Source: an uncultured Bacteroidales bacterium (lineage in GTDB: Bacteria; Bacteroidota; Bacteroidia; Bacteroidales; UBA932). From it: a stretch of DNA of 64,000 bases. Positions 8,937-18,144 of this stretch are shown here, in pieces. The position numbers and the translations under genes were made by a program. The notes beneath the pieces were generated by a model that worked only from the letters and a program-made list of their open reading frames with translations, was not told where the DNA came from and did no database searches. How positions within the stretch are numbered: the first letter of the stretch is position 1; the number at the start of each line of letters is the position of its first letter. The stretch is taken from contig CAKUTA010000012.1 of assembly GCA_934691625.1 (NCBI GenBank), forward strand, positions 1 to 64,000. The letters run 5' to 3'.

Positions 8937-9338
8937 TTAGTCCTTCAAAAGTTCATCAATATGGTTGTCCCAAGTCTCTTCCAATGATGCAAAAACGGAT
9001 TTCACTCCATCTGTCTTTCTTTTGGCTCCTTCTGACAAGTCTTTCTGAAAGTTCTCGAAGTTAGTACCAAGCATTTCTCCGAAAGCGTGGAATACTTCCT
9101 TCTGATTTGGCTGCTGCCCGTGTTCATTGACGAAGAAATCGTTATGGATAAGAGAGTAGATTACCTTATATAGGTTTATTTTGTTCCCTCGCTTGTTGTT
9201 GAATTTTACGTTCTTGTTCGCCTTGGGAGAACTGGCAGGTTGTAGAGTCTGGTAGATGTTCGTGGTTTTGTTGATAGTCTCGTGATGCTCTATAACCGTG
9301 CCTATCGTGATGTTCTGATTGGAGCCGATTGATTGCAT
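8937..9338 (-). CDS. Hypothetical protein of the element's replication operon
   Basis: 133 residues, beginning MQSIGSNQNITIGTVIEHHE, which gives a beta-rich, Asn/Thr-rich N-terminus of about 35 residues. A basic stretch, KFNNKRGNKINLYK, follows, then a helical C-terminus. Not recognised. It is last in the leftward operon, 98 nt after the primase-like gene. No membrane or signal features are seen. Confidence 0.55.
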   Translation of the reverse strand: MQSIGSNQNITIGTVIEHHETINKTTNIYQTLQPASSPKANKNVKFNNKRGNKINLYKVIYSLIHNDFFVNEHGQQPNQKEVFHAFGEMLGTNFENFQKDLSEGAKRKTDGVKSVFASLEETWDNHIDELLKD

Positions 9339-9436
9339 TTTGTCTGTTGGTATTAGTTTATAAAATTATGACCGTGACTATTTTGACAAAAGTACATTTT
9401 TCAGATGACTATTCTGCAATTAATCGCTATGGATTA

Positions 9437-10510
9437 TTACGGCAACTTCGTGACAGATACCTGAATAAGCTCAAACTCATCAATCAATGCTTTAATTTCA
9501 TTGTGCGATGATTCAGAAAAGTATTTAAGTATTGTATCAGGGGAGGAAAGCCTGAATGCGGAAGTGCTTTCAGAGTAGTTGTTATAGTTCCTAAGCAGGA
9601 TGTCGGCAATATCAACACCTTTCGCTCTGTCTTCGCTTGTTGAATTTTGCTCAAGCCAATCACTGACTTTGATTCCTGTTCCATATAGCTTTTCTTTCCA
9701 GGCATCATAGCCGTCAATATCTGGGAATGCAATGACATCTCTGCCCTTCAGAACTTTCAGCTTGTCTCCCAATTGCGTCTTGCCGCCAGTCGCCAACCAA
9801 AGATATTGGGGCATAAGGACTGCACAAATAATGGCCGTTTTCTCAGCTTCTACTAACGCAACTCGCTTTTGTGGGTATTTGTTAAGCAAATGCTCGCCAA
9901 AAAGGCATTGAGTCAGCTGCCAGTCCTTTGGGAGAACCTTTCTGGCTTTTAAGATTGAATGCACCCAAGAAACCTTACAGGAAATATTCTCATCCTTAAT
10001 TCTATGCCCTGTCTTTGGATTGTACTTCATTATTTTCCCAGTTCTGCATCGTCCTTCTTTGTCAATCTGGAAATATATCGTGTCCCTCTGTCTGGTTACT
10101 CCTATCTTGTACTCAACTAAAACAGTCTCGAGTATCTCTATGGGGACAATTGTCCTTAAGAAACTTGTCAAATGACTGTCGTAACTTATACGAACAGAGC
10201 CGGTCACATATAAATCAGGGATAAAGAACAATTGGCGAGGCTGGCGCGTTTTTGCTAAACTGTTGTTTCTGTTGTTATACGATGTTGCATGTGCCTCAGT
10301 AGAAAGATTAGGATGGTCTCTAAAATACTCCTTGGGTGTATAATGATAACCACAACCTGATTCGTGGTCGCATCGTCCGACTCTTTTGTCAAGTGAGTTG
10401 CCGTTTTCATCGACATACAACGTGAAGCATCGTTTGCCTCCGCAGTTGGGGCAGGTGTATCTGGATGACACACCTGCATAACGCTGCAAACTATAAGAGT
10501 GTTGGCTCAT
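9437..10510 (-). CDS. Primase-like protein (zinc finger plus Toprim, DUF6371-like)
   Basis: A zinc-ribbon N-terminus shows CPNCGGKRCF near residues 20-29, with a second Cys/His cluster CDHESGCGYHY near 47-57. A Toprim-like segment follows in the middle: VALVEAEKTAIICA near residue 220 and VIAFPDIDGYDAW near 258-270. This layout fits the small primase-like proteins of Bacteroides mobile elements (DUF6371 family, from memory). It probably primes replication of the element. Its start overlaps the stop of the upstream ATPase gene by 20 nt, which indicates coupling. Confidence 0.7.
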   Translation of the reverse strand: MSQHSYSLQRYAGVSSRYTCPNCGGKRCFTLYVDENGNSLDKRVGRCDHESGCGYHYTPKEYFRDHPNLSTEAHATSYNNRNNSLAKTRQPRQLFFIPDLYVTGSVRISYDSHLTSFLRTIVPIEILETVLVEYKIGVTRQRDTIYFQIDKEGRCRTGKIMKYNPKTGHRIKDENISCKVSWVHSILKARKVLPKDWQLTQCLFGEHLLNKYPQKRVALVEAEKTAIICAVLMPQYLWLATGGKTQLGDKLKVLKGRDVIAFPDIDGYDAWKEKLYGTGIKVSDWLEQNSTSEDRAKGVDIADILLRNYNNYSESTSAFRLSSPDTILKYFSESSHNEIKALIDEFELIQVSVTKLP

Positions 10511-11588
10511 TGACTTCTGGCTCTATTGATTTTTGTTGTCCATTGTCCAACTGTCCATCTTCTGTAGGTGAGTTCTGGACATTGGACAGTTTGTCCTTAT
10601 GCCTGGCGAGAATGTTGCTGACGGTCGACTTGCTGATTCTAACCTGCTCTGCAATCTTCCTGCAGGAGAGCCCCTGCTTACTCAATTCAATTACCTGCAT
10701 TTCCTGTTCACTGATTTCAGCAGTTTCTCTATGTCTGAGGTGTTCACTCTCGGAAGCAAACTCAAGAAAGTTGAATCGGAGAAAACCATTGACCTTATCC
10801 ACTTCATATACAATGATGTTGGAAGCATCATAGGTGAATGCGCCGGCTCGGACTTTCACTTGCTTGATATATCTCAACCGGTTGTCTTTTGCGCTCATTC
10901 CTATGGCAAATACGGAGTCGAAGAAGTTGTACAATTTCTTGCTCCCAGCGAGATGATTTTGTGTGATTGCGCTCGACAGGTCACGTTTGGGAGTATGGGC
11001 GATAATCAAAAGACTCAACCCTCGCTTCTTCTTCATTGCCATCAACTTCATCATAAACAATCCTGCATCAACACCTTTGTCAGCCGAATTGCAGAGATAT
11101 GTAAGATTATCGATGATTATGACCTTGCAGTTTTTCTTTTGAGCGGCAGTTTCTATGTCTTTGATAATGCTTTCCTCGTAACCATCGGCACCTATTGCGT
11201 ATGGATTAACCTCAGCCCGGAATAAGCCTTCAGGAAATAGATGTCTTTCTCCACTTGCTGAATTACAGTATCTCAATTGAAATTGTTTGTCTGAAAGCTC
11301 GCAATCAACATACAGTACATTTCTGCTTCTGGCAATCTCATCTGCCATCTGGACTGCGAAAATGGACTTCCCGAGATTCGAGTCTGCAAACAGACAACAA
11401 ACTTCGCCTTCATACCAAAGTTCCCGATATAATTGCTCTGGATCTGGGCGATGAGCGGCATCCTCAACCGTTCTGTTTGCGCTCTTGATTGTCAGCATTC
11501 CGATTTCCGTTATGCTGTCATTGGAAAATGTGCTTTCTATTTCTTCCGAGATAGAGTCGGCGGCAGCTTTGTTGATTCCCATATCCAT
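10491..11588 (-). CDS. RepA-like RecA-fold ATPase with C-terminal HTH
   Basis: A 365-residue RecA-fold ATPase. The Walker A variant ADSNLGKS is near residue 70 and Walker B VIIIDNLT near residue 138, in the manner of plasmid RepA hexameric helicases (AAA_25). The C-terminus adds a helix-turn-helix of resolvase type (LSKQGLSCRKIAEQVRISKS, about residues 305-325), which suggests DNA-site recognition. Together with the primase-like product of the following gene it would form a replication module for the excised element. Confidence 0.75.
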   Translation of the reverse strand: MDMGINKAAADSISEEIESTFSNDSITEIGMLTIKSANRTVEDAAHRPDPEQLYRELWYEGEVCCLFADSNLGKSIFAVQMADEIARSRNVLYVDCELSDKQFQLRYCNSASGERHLFPEGLFRAEVNPYAIGADGYEESIIKDIETAAQKKNCKVIIIDNLTYLCNSADKGVDAGLFMMKLMAMKKKRGLSLLIIAHTPKRDLSSAITQNHLAGSKKLYNFFDSVFAIGMSAKDNRLRYIKQVKVRAGAFTYDASNIIVYEVDKVNGFLRFNFLEFASESEHLRHRETAEISEQEMQVIELSKQGLSCRKIAEQVRISKSTVSNILARHKDKLSNVQNSPTEDGQLDNGQQKSIEPEVNEPTLL

Positions 11589-11590
11589 AG

Positions 11591-11782
11591 TTAATCTTCT
11601 TTATTGAGCCTATTGGATTTACCGTTTGCTTGTCCATTAGGCGAATTTTTTGAATCACTCCTTTCATTTTTGGCAAGTTCGTCTTGAATGAATGGAATCT
11701 GGCGTAATATACGACCGCTCGGATCGTTCTCATCTGATGCTATTTCGAGTATGATCTCAGAAATGTGTTTGGGCTGGTTCAT
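11591..11782 (-). CDS. Small hypothetical protein in excision/replication operon
   Basis: 63 residues, beginning MNQPKHISEIILEIASDEND and hydrophilic throughout, with an Asn/Lys-rich tail. Its start overlaps the HTH gene by 4 nt and its stop lies 2 nt before the ATPase start, so it is translated within the operon. Not recognised. Confidence 0.5.
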   Translation of the reverse strand: MNQPKHISEIILEIASDENDPSGRILRQIPFIQDELAKNERSDSKNSPNGQANGKSNRLNKED

Positions 11783-12006
11783 TTCACACCTCCTTTCCTG
11801 CGCCTGACATATTCGAGAGCTTCTGCGTCAATCTCCGCTTGAGTCTTTGCTCGGCCTTCATTTAGCCAGGAATCAATCTCGGAACGTAGAAAGCGAGGTT
11901 TCTTTCCACTTTTATGAACAGGAATTCTGTGTTGTCCGACCCATTCATAAATAGTGGACTTTGCCGGATGATCAGGATGATACTGGCTTAACTCTCCAAT
12001 ATTCAT
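11779..12006 (-). CDS. Excisionase-like helix-turn-helix protein (C-terminal part of a split gene)
   Basis: 75 residues holding a MerR/excisionase-type HTH: KSTIYEWVGQHRIPVHKSGK, then the wing PRFLRSEIDSWL. It is likely a recombination directionality factor or operon regulator. The reading frame continues upstream of this ATG through a TAG immediately before it into a 45-codon frame (12144-12007). As I recall, Bacteroides homologues are single proteins with exactly that N-terminal segment. The HTH may be expressed by reinitiation, because TAG and ATG are adjacent. Confidence 0.7.
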   Translation of the reverse strand: MNIGELSQYHPDHPAKSTIYEWVGQHRIPVHKSGKKPRFLRSEIDSWLNEGRAKTQAEIDAEALEYVRRRKGGVK

Positions 12007-12144
12007 CTATTTGTCTTGTGAGGATTCATCAGTTTTATTAAGGGCTTCATTTATGATCCCCTTTAGACAGAGTATCTCTGCCTTGATTTCAGATACTGCT
12101 TGTGGTATCTGCTCAAATGTCAGTTTTTCTTCTGTAGAAGACAT
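12007..12144 (-). pseudogene. Short N-terminal segment of the HTH gene, separated by an in-frame TAG
   Basis: Encodes 45 residues starting MSSTEEKLTFEQIPQAVSEI and ending SSQDK, then TAG (12009-12007). The ATG of the HTH coding sequence comes next in the same frame. Too short to be listed by ordinary gene callers. The sequence resembles the coiled N-terminal leader of HTH proteins in Bacteroides elements. A Trp codon TGG changed to TAG would explain it; a deliberate two-cistron arrangement is the alternative. Confidence 0.5.
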
Positions 12145-12151
12145 TGTCGTA

Positions 12152-12280
12152 AATTGTTAAATTGAACAATTGCTCCCTTCTTTGTGCGCACAGAAAAAAA
12201 GAACCGTGGTCTCGTTGTGAGGTCACGGTGCAAATGTCTATGAGTTTTTCGGTTCCGTTCTTGGACTCCAATTGGAGTCT
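12152..12280. promoter_or_regulatory. Operator/hairpin region upstream of the excision operon
   Basis: Four dyads occupy this spacer. AATTGTT (12152-12158) with AACAATT (12165-12171) lies just upstream of the leader start. TGTGCGCACA is at about 12183-12192. An 11-bp stem pairs 12203-12213 with 12219-12229 around a 5-nt loop. The 16-bp palindrome GACTCCAATTGGAGTC is at 12265-12280. The first pair could be an operator and the others termination or attenuation structures. No match to a known site was established. Confidence 0.4.
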
Positions 12281-12291
12281 ATGACGATTTT

Positions 12292-13356
12292 TTACTTTTT
12301 CTTGCAGTCTTCCTGTTCCGCAATAGTATTATCTACTACTTGCTGCAGTTGATAAGTGGCGACACCGAGAGGATTGCTTATGCCTTTAAGTGACCATTCA
12401 ACCACTGTTTTATTACGAGCGCGACAAATCAACAAACCGATGCTAGGATTGTCGTCCTCACCTTTCAGAAGAGCGTCGGCAGCATTGACATAGAAATTGA
12501 TCTTCCCTGCAAATTCCGGAATGAAGTCCACCACTTTGAGCTCCACCACGACGTAACACTTCATCTTGATGTGGTAGAATACCATATCCGGGAAGAATGA
12601 TGTCGCATCAGGTCCTGAGATTCTCAATTCCATCTGTCTGCCAACGTAAGCGAAACCGCTTCCCAATTCCAGAAGGAATCGAGTAATGTTCTGGGCCAAT
12701 GCATCTTCCAGCTTTCTTTCCTCGACATCTCCTGCAATCGGCAGAAAATCAAGCTTATATTCACCTTTGAGTATTTCGTCGGCCAGCTTGCCTTGAATTG
12801 CCGGAAGTTTTTCATTGAAATTAGATAAAGCCTTGCCCTTGGACGCAAAAAGATTCGAGTCTATCTGACTGTTCATCTCGCTGCGACTCCATCCGTTAGA
12901 GATAGTCTCATCAATATAGAACAAGGCCTCATCTAGATTCTTGCACCTTCTAAGTATATCGATATGATGTCGCCACGGAATGTATGCGAACTTCTCCGGC
13001 ATTGAATCATTTAATTCGTTACCAACTTGGTAACGAATTGTATTGCATTGACTATAAAATATATACCAATTCTTGATGTATCTAAGGTTGGTGACGGAAT
13101 AGCCTTCCTGTCCAGGGAACTCGTTTCTCAAATCTAGGCTCAGTTTCTCGAAGAATCCGCTTCCCCAAGAATATGTATCCTGCAAAGTGTTGATGTCGTG
13201 CCCTAGTTCCCAGTAGAATTCGAGCATCGATTGGTTAATCCGCACGGATGCCTTTATTTGGGCGTGCCTGAGTCTCCCTTTGATTGACTTCAACCAAGTT
13301 GAATAATTCTCATCTGGTACAAAGCTTCCAGCCTTCACAAATCCTGCTTTTTCCAT
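12292..13356 (-). CDS. PDDEXK nuclease of the YhcG/DUF1016 family
   Basis: 354 residues. The N-terminal DUF1016 domain is recognisable by ASVRINQSMLEFYWELGHDI and GYSVTNLRYIKNWYIFY (about residues 36-110). The C-terminal PD-(D/E)XK nuclease core shows FFPDMVFYH then VVVELKV near residues 250-275. These proteins are frequent cargo of mobile elements and are linked to DNA recombination or defence. It sits 18 nt from the stop of the integrase gene, also leftward, so it may be co-transcribed with it. Confidence 0.8.
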   Translation of the reverse strand: MEKAGFVKAGSFVPDENYSTWLKSIKGRLRHAQIKASVRINQSMLEFYWELGHDINTLQDTYSWGSGFFEKLSLDLRNEFPGQEGYSVTNLRYIKNWYIFYSQCNTIRYQVGNELNDSMPEKFAYIPWRHHIDILRRCKNLDEALFYIDETISNGWSRSEMNSQIDSNLFASKGKALSNFNEKLPAIQGKLADEILKGEYKLDFLPIAGDVEERKLEDALAQNITRFLLELGSGFAYVGRQMELRISGPDATSFFPDMVFYHIKMKCYVVVELKVVDFIPEFAGKINFYVNAADALLKGEDDNPSIGLLICRARNKTVVEWSLKGISNPLGVATYQLQQVVDNTIAEQEDCKKK

Positions 13357-13374
13357 TATTTATACTTTAAATGC

Positions 13375-14553
13375 TTACAATGTTGGTATAAGGTTCACTG
13401 CCCTTCTCTTATTCTCATCCACAATCTTCGCATATATTTGAGTCGTGCGCACATTACTGTGGCCTAACAACTTCGATACGGTGTAAAGGTCTGCACCATA
13501 GCTTAATGTCAGTGTCGCAAAGGTGTGTCTAGCCACGTGGAAAGTCACGTGTTTGGTGATTCCAGCATTCTTGACAAGTATCTTTAGGCGAACATCTGCA
13601 TTGGTGACCTGATCAGGCAACTTATAGAACACGTGTGACTCCTCCGGCATGTCTCCTCTTTCCGGGAGCCATTTCAGCGCATTGTCAGAAAGAGGCAGAT
13701 AGAGAGGCTTTCCCGTATTCTTCATAGATGTCTCAAGTTGTGCGAGCCCATCTTGATTTACAGTGATTTCCTTCCAAGTCATCTTCTGGATATCAGAATA
13801 CCTCAATCCGCTGAAACAGCTGAACAGAAAAGCCGGTTTTACATCATTGTCGGGTCTATAGTCTGTATCAATGATTTTCTGAACCTCATCCAATGTCAGG
13901 TAACAGCGGCTCTTTGGCTCTGAATGTGGCTTTATGCTTCGATCAATGTCCTTACCAGGGTTCTTAAGTATGATGCCGTCTCGTTCAGCCTTGTTGAGAG
14001 CGACCATAAGTCTTGCAAACAACGCCTCCTTATACACATTGCTGATAGGCTTCTGCTTGCGCTTCTTGTCCTTACACTCCCTATCAAAATCTCTGGCGTC
14101 ATTATTCAGAAATTCGATGAATCCGATAAGAAACTCTTTATCAATGTGACTGAACATTATGGCCTTTCCCTTATATCGTATAAGGCGTTGGATTGCGCTA
14201 CGCAAGAGAATCGCACAAGACTTGTGGCCGTTTTCCTCATAGTCCTCGGCCATATCCTCGCAATACTTGATGAAACTCAACTTCCTTGTCCTGTTCTTAT
14301 CTATGAATCCATACTCTCCGTTCTGAATATCGATGATGTATTGTGCCTTTATTGCATTGGCCAGACGAACCTGCTCCTTGTTCCAAAGTTTGTCCGCCCG
14401 TGTCTTTTCCTCCTTCAGATACAGATTCAGAAACTTGTATTCCCTGATACCGTTGACATAGCAGTCCAGATAAATTGAGGCTCCGCCTTTCTGTAGTTCC
14501 TTATACCGTATTTTTATCGGTTCCTTAATGGTGTCACTATCGTCTTTTCTCAT
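13375..14553 (-). CDS. Tyrosine recombinase/integrase of the mobile element
   Basis: Catalyses integration and excision. The C-terminal catalytic domain has an Arg in CFSGLRYSDIQKM, then HVARHTFATL (H-x-x-R), LLGHSNVRTTQIYAK (H and nucleophile Tyr), so the R-H-R-H-Y set is intact. The N-terminal SAM-like domain and arm-binding region follow the usual Bacteroides integrase layout. I chose ATG 14553 (MRKDDSD) over the upstream in-frame ATG at 14610, which would add a hydrophobic, poorly fitting leader. It marks the likely right boundary of the element. Confidence 0.85.
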   Translation of the reverse strand: MRKDDSDTIKEPIKIRYKELQKGGASIYLDCYVNGIREYKFLNLYLKEEKTRADKLWNKEQVRLANAIKAQYIIDIQNGEYGFIDKNRTRKLSFIKYCEDMAEDYEENGHKSCAILLRSAIQRLIRYKGKAIMFSHIDKEFLIGFIEFLNNDARDFDRECKDKKRKQKPISNVYKEALFARLMVALNKAERDGIILKNPGKDIDRSIKPHSEPKSRCYLTLDEVQKIIDTDYRPDNDVKPAFLFSCFSGLRYSDIQKMTWKEITVNQDGLAQLETSMKNTGKPLYLPLSDNALKWLPERGDMPEESHVFYKLPDQVTNADVRLKILVKNAGITKHVTFHVARHTFATLTLSYGADLYTVSKLLGHSNVRTTQIYAKIVDENKRRAVNLIPTL

Positions 14554-14604
14554 AATAATCAACGGTTTATAACCATAGGTAAATATAAGCAAAATGATTT
14601 GAAA

Positions 14605-14723
14605 TAACAATGGGGTAACAAAATCAATGAAAAACCATTAACAATCCGTAACTAAAACACAATTTTATGAGCTTGTAATGTCGATTTTACATTTCGCTTC
14701 GAGTAACAACGGAGTAACAAAAT
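14605..14723 (+). repeat. 20-bp direct repeat pair upstream of the integrase (possible arm sites)
   Basis: TAACAATGGGGTAACAAAAT at 14605-14624 recurs at 14704-14723 as TAACAACGGAGTAACAAAAT, with two mismatches and a 99-bp period. The pair lies in the 418-bp gene-free stretch (14554-14971) between the integrase and hsdR. That position is where integrase arm-binding sites and attP/attR are expected. The core att site itself was not identified. Confidence 0.45.
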
Positions 14724-14772
14724 TTTCCAAGAAATGCAGTTTTAAACCCAAAATAAGAAAATTTCTAAAATA

Positions 14773-14806
14773 AAAACGGCAATAGAGATAGCTCTATTGC
14801 CGTTTT
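14773..14806. terminator. Strong hairpin between integrase and hsdR
   Basis: A perfect 15-bp inverted repeat, AAAACGGCAATAGAG (14773-14787) and its complement (14792-14806), with a 4-nt loop. The flanking A and T runs make it a usable intrinsic terminator in either direction. It may insulate hsdR from the mobile element. Confidence 0.7.
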
Positions 14807-14971
14807 GTCTATAATTGTCAATGCTTGTTTATGTCTACAATTTCACGTAGTCTATAAAGTTGCTCTATGCCATAATTCTCTATGCTTTTGCAAACTGCAA
14901 ATATAGTGAAAGTTGTCAATATTTTTTGTTACTTTTGCAAGAGCAAGGACATTTCAGAAAAAGAGATTTAT

Positions 14972-17900
14972 ATGGCATCATTCAGCGAGGACAGTCGTGT
15001 GAAGTTCCCTACGATTATGCATCTTATGGGGATGGGATATAAGTACATTTCTCAGAAAGGATTATATTCGAAATATGTGAATGCTCCAAAGACGGATTAT
15101 GATCCACGCACGAACATTCTGCTGCCATATTTTAAGGAAGCGTATAGAAAGCTGAACCCTGATGCGGCAGAAGACGGAGCTGAAAAGATGCTGGTCAGAA
15201 TACAGGCGGTTCTCTCAAATGATGATCTGGGGCGGCAATTCTACAAAGAAGTGCTGTTGAACACTGAAGAACGTATCATTGACCTTTCGTCTCCATTCAA
15301 CTTTGCCCATAACAACACATTTCAGGTCGCTACGGAAATGACTTGCGGGGACAAGGACGGTGATAATTATAGGCCGGATATAACATTGTTTGTCAATGGA
15401 CTGCCATTGGCTTTTATCGAAGTCAAGAAAGAGAACAACCATAAGGGCATTCAGGCTGAGACGGAACGGATGAAAGTCAGATTTCAGAATCAGGCGTTCA
15501 GAAGGTACTTGAACATCACGCAGATTATGGTGTTCAGCAATGATATGGAGTATGACTGCAATGAAGTCACGCCTACAATTGGAGCCTTTTATGCTACAAT
15601 CGGGAAAAAGGACACTAAATACAATTGCTTCCGGGAAGAGGGGCAGGACAGTTTCCCTGTGGCAAGAAATGTCGTGCCGGTCTCTGAAAATGACGAGGAG
15701 ATTCTTTTAAGGGACAACAATGTGCCGCAATATAAGAACAGCAGCGAGTGTCAGACGAATTGCAGGGCGAACACACCGACCAAGAGAATCTGCGACAGCT
15801 TATTTTCGTTCGAGCGGTTCTGGTTTCTTTTGAAATATGGCATTGCTTATGTGGATTACAATAATGGTCTGCAGAAACACATTATGCGGTATCCTCAGAT
15901 ATTCGCTACCAAGGCTATTGAAAGATTCCTTGATTCAGGCAAAAGAAAGGGGATAATCTGGCATACGCAGGGAAGCGGCAAGACGGCATTGTCGTTTTAC
16001 AATGTGAAGTATCTTACGGACTATTACTCAAGGCAAGGTGTCGTTCCTCAGTTCTTTTTCATTGTTGACAGACTTGACCTTATGATTCAGGCACAACGAG
16101 AGTTTACATACAGAGGACTGAAGGTCAATTCTGTTCAGACAAAGGATGATTTTGCAAAGATTATCGGCAGTGGCCTCACGACGCAGAACAGGGAAGGCAA
16201 GCCGGAAATAACGGTCGTAAATATCCAGAAGTTTTCCAATGACTCCAAGGCCTTGGCAAAAAATGCCTATAATGTTCCGGTTCAGAGAATATATTTCATC
16301 GATGAAGCGCACCGAAATTATAGTCCCGACGGGTGTTTCCTGAAGAATCTGATTCAGAGTGATGTGAATGCGGTGAAGATTGCTCTTACCGGGACGCCGA
16401 TTATCAGCAGGGAGTATAACACTAAGGATATTTTTGGCGATTACATCCACACATATTTCTACAATGCTTCTATTGCGGACGGTTATACGCGCCGTCTCAT
16501 ACGTGAGGACATCGGCTCCAACTATAAGATTAAACTGCAAGAGGCTCTTAACAGCATCAGAATCAAGGCTCACAGTCTAAAAGAGACTGATATCTATGCC
16601 CATCACGTCTATGTGCAACCGCTGCTTGATTATGTCATTGAGGATTTGAGGGATTTCAGAGTGAAGAATGGAGACGGGACATTGGGCGGAATGGTAGTGT
16701 GCAACAGCAAGGAGCAGGCACAAATGATGTATCGGCTTTTCCTTGAAAAATATGCTGACGAGAGCGAGCTGGGTAACTATACTGATGAAGACGGTTCCAT
16801 CGTTTACAGGAGTATTTCTGCAAATGAGATGGAAGTCAAGCGGTCGCCTTGTCGAAAAGGCTGTTATCGTGCGGCTCTTATCACATACGACAGTTTCGAC
16901 AAGGAGACAAGGGCAAAGTGGATTGAACTGTTCAAGGACGGGAAGGTGGATTTGCTGATAGTCTTCCAGATGCTCCAGACGGGATTTGATTCACCAAGGC
17001 TCAAGAAGCTGTATCTGCATCGTATTGTTAAGGAGCATAACCTGTTACAAACTCTTACGCGGGTCAATCGTCCGTACAAGGATATGAAATATGGCTATGT
17101 CGTGGATTTTGCCAATATCGAGGAGGAGTACAGCAAGACCAACAAGGAGTATCAGTCGGAGCTGGAACACGAGGTCGGGAAGGACAATTTCAAGGATACA
17201 GACAAACTGCTTGTGACCATTGAGGAGGCAAAGGAACGGTTTGAAGATGCCAAGAAAGCTCTGTCTGGGTACGAACTGGATAATCCGGAACTGTTTTCAA
17301 GACAGCTGAATATGGTGGATGACAGGGAGAGTGTAAGAAAGATTGTTGGTGCGCTGGAGGATATGAGGAGTCTTCAGAATATGCTCATCTCTCAAGGTTC
17401 AGAAAACGAGCGCATTGTCGAGGTGGAGAATATACATAATCTCATCAAGGCTGCAAAGAACAGGCTGGATTTGCTCGGATTCATAGATAATTCTGATGAG
17501 GCTTCCAATGTGCGGCAGCTGCTTAACACTGCACTTGAAAATATAGAGTTCTCATTTGTGAAGCGCGGTGAGGGTGAACTTGAGATTCAGGAACAATACA
17601 GGCAGGCGGTAGCTCACGCAAGACAGCAGATAGGAGCTTGCGTTGATACGGACGATCCTGAATACCGCTCGATACTTGAGGAATTTATGAGACTGTTCCA
17701 GAAAAAGGATATGGAGCAGCAGGACGAGTTTAATATGCACAAGAGGGTCGAGAATGTCAATGACATACTTCGCAGAATCAAGAGAATCAATGAGCGTGAT
17801 GCCCTTGATGCAATAAAGTATAATGGGGACACGAAGTTTGTCAAAGTGGAAAAGCGTTTGCGTGAAAAGGATAGGGAGGAGATAGAACATAACACACGAC

Positions 17901-18142
17901 CTCGTCAGTATGCCTGGACGGAAGATAAACAGAAGATGACGGTAATACTGCTTGCCATAAAGCAAGATGTGGATGATGTATATTTCCATAATCAGGCGAT
18001 TCTGGAGGTTCCGGCATATTTCAAGAAGAATATCCTCACATACGTCACCAGACATTTCAAGGAGGAAAACATTGATACGGACAGGCCAGTACGCCAATAT
18101 GTCAGCGATATAATTAACAGGGAGTATCAGATAACAAGATAG
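14972..18142 (+). CDS. hsdR: Type I restriction enzyme, R (motor/nuclease) subunit
   Basis: Cuts unmodified DNA after ATP-driven translocation. The N-terminal nuclease site shows RPDITLFVN then FIEVKK (about residues 134-150). Helicase motifs follow: Walker A HTQGSGKT near 330, DEAH box YFIDEAHRNY near 443, motif III ALTGTPI near 470, and QTGFDSPRLKKLY later. ATG 14972 (MASFSEDSRVKFP) is preferred to the in-frame ATG at 14882 because an AAAAGAGA purine tract precedes it and the extra residues look non-coding. hsdM follows after 2 nt. The full length of 1056 residues is normal. Confidence 0.93.
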   Translation: MASFSEDSRVKFPTIMHLMGMGYKYISQKGLYSKYVNAPKTDYDPRTNILLPYFKEAYRKLNPDAAEDGAEKMLVRIQAVLSNDDLGRQFYKEVLLNTEERIIDLSSPFNFAHNNTFQVATEMTCGDKDGDNYRPDITLFVNGLPLAFIEVKKENNHKGIQAETERMKVRFQNQAFRRYLNITQIMVFSNDMEYDCNEVTPTIGAFYATIGKKDTKYNCFREEGQDSFPVARNVVPVSENDEEILLRDNNVPQYKNSSECQTNCRANTPTKRICDSLFSFERFWFLLKYGIAYVDYNNGLQKHIMRYPQIFATKAIERFLDSGKRKGIIWHTQGSGKTALSFYNVKYLTDYYSRQGVVPQFFFIVDRLDLMIQAQREFTYRGLKVNSVQTKDDFAKIIGSGLTTQNREGKPEITVVNIQKFSNDSKALAKNAYNVPVQRIYFIDEAHRNYSPDGCFLKNLIQSDVNAVKIALTGTPIISREYNTKDIFGDYIHTYFYNASIADGYTRRLIREDIGSNYKIKLQEALNSIRIKAHSLKETDIYAHHVYVQPLLDYVIEDLRDFRVKNGDGTLGGMVVCNSKEQAQMMYRLFLEKYADESELGNYTDEDGSIVYRSISANEMEVKRSPCRKGCYRAALITYDSFDKETRAKWIELFKDGKVDLLIVFQMLQTGFDSPRLKKLYLHRIVKEHNLLQTLTRVNRPYKDMKYGYVVDFANIEEEYSKTNKEYQSELEHEVGKDNFKDTDKLLVTIEEAKERFEDAKKALSGYELDNPELFSRQLNMVDDRESVRKIVGALEDMRSLQNMLISQGSENERIVEVENIHNLIKAAKNRLDLLGFIDNSDEASNVRQLLNTALENIEFSFVKRGEGELEIQEQYRQAVAHARQQIGACVDTDDPEYRSILEEFMRLFQKKDMEQQDEFNMHKRVENVNDILRRIKRINERDALDAIKYNGDTKFVKVEKRLREKDREEIEHNTRPRQYAWTEDKQKMTVILLAIKQDVDDVYFHNQAILEVPAYFKKNILTYVTRHFKEENIDTDRPVRQYVSDIINREYQITR

Positions 18143-18144
18143 CT

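Noticed and set aside
5783-12009. Reassignment of TAG to an amino acid, suggested by in-frame TAGs in the transposase and the HTH gene
   Set aside because: TAG is the normal stop of intact genes in the window, for example V-ATPase subunit E (28865), the CMD-cupin gene (27966) and the FadL-like porin (52949).
14882-14971. 30-residue N-terminal extension of HsdR
   Set aside because: The extension is Cys/Phe-rich and overlaps the likely promoter; MASFSEDSRVKFP after a purine-rich tract is the usual family start.
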